A stretch of DNA of 64,000 bases from Fructilactobacillus fructivorans (lineage in GTDB: Bacteria; Bacillota; Bacilli; Lactobacillales; Lactobacillaceae). The stretch spans positions 1 through 64,000 of the forward strand of contig NZ_AZDS01000001.1 of NCBI RefSeq assembly GCF_001434095.1, written 5' to 3'. The translations under genes were made by a program, and so were the position numbers. Shown here piece after piece: positions 59,767 through 64,000 of this stretch. How positions within the stretch are numbered: the stretch's first letter is position 1; each line of letters begins with the position of its first letter. The notes under the pieces were generated by a model. That model was not told the DNA's origin. It saw only the letters and a program-made list of their open reading frames with translations, and made no database searches.

Positions 59767-59791
59767 AAAGGGACGTTGTCCCTTGCTTTTA
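59767..59791 (+). terminator. Terminator after the 40-aa peptide gene
   Basis: AAGGGAC / GTCCCTT, loop GTT, then GCTTTT. Confidence 0.8.
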
Positions 59792-59813
59792 GTATACCTT
59801 TTGGCAAGATATC

Positions 59814-59900
59814 ATGCAAAATAAGACTTTAGTTATAATATTAGGAATCTTAATAACTGTTGCAATAATTTTTCAAATTGCGAATTTATTAATTAAATAA
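59814..59900 (+). CDS. 28-aa single-span membrane peptide
   Basis: ATG at 59814 opens MQNKTLVIILGILITV... ending ANLLIK, almost all hydrophobic. The ribosome binding site is weak, so translation is uncertain. Unknown function. Confidence 0.35.
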   Translation: MQNKTLVIILGILITVAIIFQIANLLIK

Positions 59901-59906
59901 AGATCA

Positions 59907-59935
59907 TTGACATATTATACTATGCATAGTATAAT
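59907..59935 (+). promoter_or_regulatory. Promoter with perfect 22-bp palindromic operator (copy 2)
   Basis: TTGACA (59907-59912), 17-bp spacer, TATAAT (59930-59935): a full consensus promoter. Bases 59914-59935 form a perfect palindrome (half-site ATTATACTATG) covering spacer and -10, so a bound protein would block RNA polymerase. It drives the 65-aa gene. Confidence 0.85.
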
Positions 59936-59969
59936 ATAATGGGAAGTTTTTATAGGAGAAAACATAAAT

Positions 59970-60167
59970 ATGCCAAGTAAAAATAAAAGAACTATTGCTA
60001 ACAAAAAATGGCAAGATAAAAATAAACAGCATGCAAAATATTTGAGTGATCGCTCACGTGCAAAAAGTTTTTTAATGAAACAAGCTACTCAAGATGATTT
60101 AAGTAGATTTTCTGAAATAATCAAAAAGAGATTTGAAGAAAATAACAAAAAAGACGTTACCAATTAA
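59970..60167 (+). CDS. 65-aa basic protein at the prophage right end
   Basis: ATG with AGGAG 11 nt upstream. Very basic N-terminus (MPSKNKRTIANKKWQDKNKQHAKYL) and a helical C-terminus (QDDLSRFSEIIKKRFEENNKK). It resembles small hypothetical proteins common in lactobacilli, possibly DNA-binding. Its promoter carries the palindrome shared with the 40-aa peptide gene, so it may regulate both. A truncated homologue lies at 25727-25831 outside the other phage end. Followed by a terminator (GACGTTACCAA / TTGGTAGCGTC). Confidence 0.75.
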   Translation: MPSKNKRTIANKKWQDKNKQHAKYLSDRSRAKSFLMKQATQDDLSRFSEIIKKRFEENNKKDVTN

Positions 60168-60188
60168 TTTTGGTAGCGTCTTTATTAT

Positions 60189-60209
60189 GGTCACAAAATG
60201 GTCGCAATT
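60189..60209. repeat. Paired repeats near attR (integrase arm-type candidates)
   Basis: GGTCACAAA (60189) and GGTCGCAAT (60200), 11 bp apart, match the spacing and sequence of the pair by attL (26012/26023). Confidence 0.6.
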
Positions 60210-60289
60210 TAATTAGTTTTGTTTAGTTTTGATTAGATTATATATATAAGAATGCTGATATAACAGCAATCACACCTAAGCCAAAACAT

Positions 60290-60308
60290 ATAAAATGCCC
60301 GAGATGAG
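60290..60308. repeat. attR core (19 bp)
   Basis: Second copy of ATAAAATGCCCGAGATGAG. Its last 13 bases are the 3' end of the tRNA-Leu gene, which stays intact on this side. Confidence 0.93.
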
Positions 60309-60380
60309 ATTCGAACTCATACCCAGTAAACTGAACAGCGACCTGAACGCTGCGCGTCTGCCAATTCCGCCACTCGGGCA
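60296..60380 (-). tRNA. tRNA-Leu(CAG), prophage integration site
   Basis: Class II tRNA on the minus strand: acceptor TGCCCGA / TCGGGCA, anticodon CAG in the CAGCG/CGCTG stem, long variable arm, T-loop TTCGAAT. Its 3' end forms the att core; the prophage restores it. Discriminator A. Confidence 0.94.
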
Positions 60381-60510
60381 ATTACTACCTTTCAATCATA
60401 CAATAAAAATATCATAAAATAAACACTTAATTTCTGTGTATCCTTGTATTTGTTATTTAGTTGTGTAAAATATAAGATAGTACAAGAGTTTTTAGAAAGA
60501 AGAGATTATT

Positions 60511-60969
60511 ATGGTTGAACCACGTAAGATTGAAAGCCAGCTGTGCTTTGGAATCTATAATACAAGTAAAAAGTTTAGTCGGTACTACCAAATCGTCTTA
60601 TCTCAATTTAATTTAACTTATCCCCAGTACATTACCATGTTGGTACTTTGGGAACATGCACCAATGACCGTTCGTGAGCTTGGCTCATACCTCGATCTTG
60701 ATAGTGGAACGTTGACGCCGCTACTAAAACGCCTTGAAAAACAAGGATGGGTTACCAGAACTAGAAGTCATAAAGATGAACGTGTAGTTATCGTTGATAC
60801 TACTGATTATGCAAAAGAACAACGCGATAAAGTATATGAACACGTCAATCAGTGCTTTTCCGTTTTAGATATGAGTCAAGAAGATATTCAAAAGTGCTTA
60901 AAGATGGTTAATGCCGTCGGCGATCGTTTGGATAATGTTAGTGAACAAAAATTAAAAGATGTTGAGTAA
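60511..60969 (+). CDS. MarR-family regulator, OhrR-like
   Basis: 152 residues. IESQLCFGIYNTSKKFSRYYQ has the redox-sensing Cys12 position of OhrR; the winged helix reads MTVRELGSYLDLDSGTLTPLLKRLEKQGWVTRTRSHKDERVV, also OhrR-like. Such regulators respond to organic hydroperoxides and control peroxidase or other genes. No ohr gene is adjacent, so its targets are unknown. It has its own terminator. Confidence 0.85.
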   Translation: MVEPRKIESQLCFGIYNTSKKFSRYYQIVLSQFNLTYPQYITMLVLWEHAPMTVRELGSYLDLDSGTLTPLLKRLEKQGWVTRTRSHKDERVVIVDTTDYAKEQRDKVYEHVNQCFSVLDMSQEDIQKCLKMVNAVGDRLDNVSEQKLKDVE

Positions 60970-60974
60970 TTAAA

Positions 60975-61023
60975 GCATTTCGTTTAGATTAGATTTATCT
61001 AATCTGAATGGAATGTTTTTTAT
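60975..61023 (+). terminator. Terminator after the OhrR-like gene
   Basis: GTTTAGATTAGAT / ATCTAATCTGAA inside GCATT/GAATG, then six T. Confidence 0.85.
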
Positions 61024-61115
61024 TATATTAATTTATGGTTTCATTAGTTGTTTTGAATTAGTCATTGGCTTGTTATTTTGGTAGAATTATCTAAGAGTAA
61101 ATGAATTTAAAATTA

Positions 61116-61140
61116 AAATCTAAACGAATTGTTTAGATTT
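61116..61140. repeat. Perfect inverted repeat in the murE leader
   Basis: AAATCTAAAC / GTTTAGATTT (10 bp, loop GAATT), about 35 nt before the murE start and probably just downstream of a TAGAAT -10 near 61082. No T-run. It may be an operator or a 5' stabilising hairpin. Confidence 0.5.
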
Positions 61141-61176
61141 CCATTACAAAAATTAATGGGATGGAGCTGAATCTTT

Positions 61177-62724
61177 TTGTCACTAAGCATTCAAGAAATT
61201 AAAAACATTCTTCGCGAACATGATTTGTTGAAGTCAATTAATCAAGTTAGCGATCATAACTTTGATTACGTTAGTTATGATTCGCGAGATATTAAATCCA
61301 ATACGTTATTCTTTGGAAAGGGTAATTTTAAGCCAGAGTTTGTTACTAAAGCTAAAGATGCTGGTGCAACAGGCATTGTGTGTGAAAAACATTTATCTGA
61401 AAGTAATGGAATGAATGAAATCCTTGTTACTAACATTCAAAAGGCAATGTCACTAATTTCTGCCGCTTTCTTTAACTATCCACAAGATGACTTGTTTATT
61501 ATTGCCTTTACAGGTACGAAAGGGAAGACCACCTCTTCTTATTTCACAAGAGACGCCATTGAAAAAGCAACTGGTGATCGAACGGCATTGTTTTCAACCA
61601 TTAACACGGTGGTCGGAAATAAACCAGATCAAACTTTTAAGTCTCATTTAACCACACCTGAGTCATTAGATGTGTTTAAGAATATGCGGGCAGCTGTCGA
61701 TAATGGCATGAAATATCTAATTATGGAGGTTTCTTCACAAGCTTACCTTAAGAATCGGGTCTATGGATTAAAATATAATGTGGGAAACTTTCTGAATATT
61801 TCACCTGATCATATCGGGGAAAATGAGCATCCCACGTTTGCTAATTATTTACACTGTAAGGAACAACTATTGGTTAACTCCCATACGTGTATCTTAAATG
61901 CTGATTCGGATCATTTAGTTGATATTTACTATGCAGCTAAAACTACCACTGATCCAGAAAACATTTATTTATTTGGTAAAAAGGGAACTACGCCACAAAT
62001 TGAAGTTGATTTGGACTTTGTTTATGAATCGATTTCGGACAGTCTAACTGATAATGATATTCAGTTGAACTCAGTTTCTGAAAAAGCTAAGAAGTTAGGA
62101 TTGGATGGAAATTATCGAATCGGCATTCCCGGAGATTATAATGAATCGAACGCAACGGCATCAATTATTTCAGCGGGACTTGCCGGATTTAAACGTGGTG
62201 ACATGATAGACGGATTGGCGAGTGCTCGGATCCCGGGTAGAATGGAGATTTTTAAATCCAAAAGTCATGGAAATGTTCACGTCGATTATGCGCATAATTA
62301 TGCTAGTATGAATGCATTATTAGGATTTTTAAAGCGTCAAGATCCCAATGGAAAAGTGATCGTAGTGGTTGGAAGTCCGGGTAATAAGGGAATTGATCGC
62401 AGAAAGGGGTTTGGTAAAGCCCTTACTCAAAATGCTGATGTTGCCTTTTTAACCACTGATGATCCAGCTTATGAAGATCCAATGAAAATTGCAAAAGAAA
62501 TTGATAACCATATCGATCATGATAAGGTTGATGTTCATTTTGAAATGGACCGTGAAAAGGCTATTAAAGACGCCATTAATTTTGGTAAAACTGGTGATAT
62601 TATTGTAGTTGCTGGAAAGGGTCGCGATCCTTATCAAAAGATTAACGGTGTTGACACACCTTATCCTACTGATTCAGTTATCGTGGAAGATTACTTGGAG
62701 GATTTAAACAGTAATGACAAATGA
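61177..62724 (+). CDS. murE: UDP-MurNAc-tripeptide synthetase, L-lysine-adding type
   Basis: 515 residues. Mur ligase motifs: IAFTGTKGKTTSSYF (P-loop), YLIMEVSSQAYL, HPTFANYLHCKEQL, HVDYAHNYASM and a C-terminal glutamate-ligase domain (VVAGKGRDPYQ). MurE adds the third residue of the stem peptide; the next gene, a D-aspartate-ligase-like enzyme, points to L-Lys rather than mDAP. TTG start with GGAG upstream. Overlaps the next gene by 11 bases. Confidence 0.9.
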   Translation: MSLSIQEIKNILREHDLLKSINQVSDHNFDYVSYDSRDIKSNTLFFGKGNFKPEFVTKAKDAGATGIVCEKHLSESNGMNEILVTNIQKAMSLISAAFFNYPQDDLFIIAFTGTKGKTTSSYFTRDAIEKATGDRTALFSTINTVVGNKPDQTFKSHLTTPESLDVFKNMRAAVDNGMKYLIMEVSSQAYLKNRVYGLKYNVGNFLNISPDHIGENEHPTFANYLHCKEQLLVNSHTCILNADSDHLVDIYYAAKTTTDPENIYLFGKKGTTPQIEVDLDFVYESISDSLTDNDIQLNSVSEKAKKLGLDGNYRIGIPGDYNESNATASIISAGLAGFKRGDMIDGLASARIPGRMEIFKSKSHGNVHVDYAHNYASMNALLGFLKRQDPNGKVIVVVGSPGNKGIDRRKGFGKALTQNADVAFLTTDDPAYEDPMKIAKEIDNHIDHDKVDVHFEMDREKAIKDAINFGKTGDIIVVAGKGRDPYQKINGVDTPYPTDSVIVEDYLEDLNSNDK

Positions 62725-63970
62725 AAATGTTCCAAATTTCACTCCCGTTCTTTTAGGAAGTGATTTTAATGTATACGGAATGGCACGTTCTTTCTACGAA
62801 TTATATGGGAAGCGTGTTAAGGCCTACGCTCAGGAACGACTGGCACCTACTAGGTTTACCAAGATTGTGGACCTTACTTTCATACCAGGTTTTAGTGAAG
62901 ATCCAGTCTGGTTTGAAGAAATGAAGAAATTAAAGCAAAAGTACGCTAGCCATAAAGAACCAGTGATTTTAATTGGTTGTGGTGATGGCTATGCTGAACT
63001 AATTTCAAAACACAAAAAGGATTTAGAAGATGTCTTTGTATGTCCCTACGTGGATTATTCACTGATAAAACAACTGAATAGTAAAGAAAACTTTTATAAA
63101 ATGTGTGACAAGTATGGGATGCCATATCCCGGGACCAAGATTATTTCTAAAAATAATTTTGAAAAGGATAACTTTGCTCAACCTTTTGATTATCCGATTG
63201 CACTCAAACCAACTAACAGTGTGGAGTGGTTAGACATTCACTTTGAAGGTAGAAAAAAAGCCTTCACCATTAAAAGTGAGGATGAATATCGGGATATTGT
63301 TGGAAAGATTTATAATAATGGCTATACTTCGGATTTGATCGTTCAAGATTTTATTCCTGGTGATGACAGTAACATGCGGGTCTTAAACGCCTATGTTGAT
63401 AAGAAGCATCACGTTAAGATGATGTGCTTGGGTCACCCACTTCTGGAAGATCCAGCTCCATCAGCAATTGGTAATTATGTCACGATTATTCCCGACTTTG
63501 ATCAACGTATTTATGATCAAATTCAAAAGTTTTTGGAATCAATCAATTTCACGGGTTATGCTAATTTTGATATGAAGTATGACGTGCGGGATGATACCTA
63601 TAAGTTATTTGAAATTAATTTGCGTCAGGGTCGAAGTAGCTTTTTTGTGACTCTAAATGGGTATAATTTAGCTCAATGGGTTGTTCGTGATTACGTGCAG
63701 GATAATTTAGCTAATGATCAGACCGTTTATGCAAATAAGAATCCGAAAAATTACTATTTGTGGCTAGGAGTTCCTAATCGCGTCTTTAAAAAATACGCCA
63801 AGAAGAATGATGATAAAGAAAAAGCGGAAGAATTGATTCGAAAGGGCCAGTGGGGGACTACGTTCTGGTATAAGAAGGACGAAAACTTTATGCGTTGGCT
63901 TCTAATGAAGTGGATGGATCATAATTACGCAAAGAACTTTAAAAAGTATTTTCACATAAATAAGGAATAA
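62714..63970 (+). CDS. D-aspartate ligase-like ATP-grasp enzyme
   Basis: 418 residues. A pre-ATP-grasp N-terminal domain (PVLLGSDFNVYGMARSFYE) and an ATP-grasp core (IALKPTNSVEWL, LIVQDFIPGDDSNMRVLNAYVD, YKLFEINLRQGRS). Size and sequence style match Asl-type D-aspartate ligases that add D-Asp to the Lys side chain of lipid II precursors. Placement between murE and racemase strongly supports this role. Lies in an overlapping operon. Confidence 0.87.
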   Translation: MTNENVPNFTPVLLGSDFNVYGMARSFYELYGKRVKAYAQERLAPTRFTKIVDLTFIPGFSEDPVWFEEMKKLKQKYASHKEPVILIGCGDGYAELISKHKKDLEDVFVCPYVDYSLIKQLNSKENFYKMCDKYGMPYPGTKIISKNNFEKDNFAQPFDYPIALKPTNSVEWLDIHFEGRKKAFTIKSEDEYRDIVGKIYNNGYTSDLIVQDFIPGDDSNMRVLNAYVDKKHHVKMMCLGHPLLEDPAPSAIGNYVTIIPDFDQRIYDQIQKFLESINFTGYANFDMKYDVRDDTYKLFEINLRQGRSSFFVTLNGYNLAQWVVRDYVQDNLANDQTVYANKNPKNYYLWLGVPNRVFKKYAKKNDDKEKAEELIRKGQWGTTFWYKKDENFMRWLLMKWMDHNYAKNFKKYFHINKE

Positions 63971-63974
63971 GCGA

Positions 63975-64000
63975 ATGAAAAAATTTTTTACAATCATCGG
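63975..64000 (+). CDS. racD: Aspartate racemase (5' end only)
   Basis: The window ends after MKKFFTIIG, the usual beginning of bacterial aspartate racemases. It begins five bases after the ligase stop. The enzyme would supply D-aspartate for the crossbridge. Identity rests on nine residues plus context. Confidence 0.65.

Larger units (their letters stand above)
25943..60308. mobile_element. Siphovirus prophage, about 34.4 kb
   Basis: Bounded by 19-bp cores in a tRNA-Leu gene, with integrase, repressor/Cro switch, recombination and replication genes, ArpU, HNH, TerS/TerL, HK97-type head genes, a long-tail module with a 1594-residue tape measure, holin and endolysin in canonical order. Structural genes look intact, so it may be inducible. 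Doubts: the ImmA-like gene and two tiny early genes seem to lack proper starts. Confidence 0.95.

Overview
The window is a chromosome segment of an AT-rich, Gram-positive lactic acid bacterium of the family Lactobacillaceae carrying a complete-looking siphovirus prophage. Host genes point there: PyrR-, T-box- and SAM-III-controlled leaders, a PepV dipeptidase, a deoxynucleoside kinase, a cod operon, and a murE / D-aspartate ligase / aspartate racemase cluster, which implies an L-Lys-D-Asp peptidoglycan crossbridge. Low GC and content would fit the Apilactobacillus/Fructilactobacillus group, but the genus is a guess.

Layout. 1-808: tRNA cluster (partial Val-like, Asp, Phe, Tyr, Trp, His, Cys, Leu-CAA) with a terminator. 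1071-23249: ordinary chromosome: codBA, a zinc alcohol dehydrogenase, PyrR-regulated uraA, a cystine-type ABC transporter preceded by tiny Cys-containing ORFs, SAM-III-regulated metK, an MFS exporter, mnmM, T-box-regulated leuS, a flippase, nnrD, pepV, a deoxynucleoside kinase, a CPBP protease and pgpA. 23250-25942: a decayed accessory strip with a candidate structured RNA, two pseudogenes, a GT8 glycosyltransferase and the scar of an older prophage that used the same tRNA site.

25943-60308: prophage of about 34.4 kb in the 3' end of tRNA-Leu(CAG), with a 19-bp att core at each end. Order: integrase, small membrane protein, ImmA-like peptidase, orphan winged-helix protein, CI-like repressor // Cro-like, small early genes including two Tad2-like (Thoeris anti-defence) genes, Gp157, DUF1071 recombinase, SSB, replication initiator, antirepressor, DUF1064, ArpU, an unexplained structured RNA, HNH, probable cos, TerS, TerL, portal, ClpP-like protease, capsid, connectors, tail tube, gpG/gpGT chaperone with a -1 frameshift, tape measure with two wall-hydrolase domains, Dit, a clan GH-A glycosidase-like protein, Tal with GH25, baseplate/fibre genes, XkdX, XhlA-like, holin, secreted amidase. 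After the lysin lies about 1 kb of tiny genes, including what reads as a divergent type I toxin-antitoxin pair and two promoters sharing one palindromic operator.

60296-64000: intact tRNA-Leu(CAG), an OhrR/MarR regulator, then murE, a D-aspartate-ligase-like ATP-grasp enzyme and the start of aspartate racemase.

Most worth following up: the post-lysin type I toxin-antitoxin candidate (59085-59485), the phage RNA with two T-arm-like 12-bp minihelices (36902-37313), the glycosidase between Dit and Tal, the repeated bidirectional control modules around the Tad2-like genes, and the nested attachment-site scar. All calls are from reading the sequence; no database search or folding was run.
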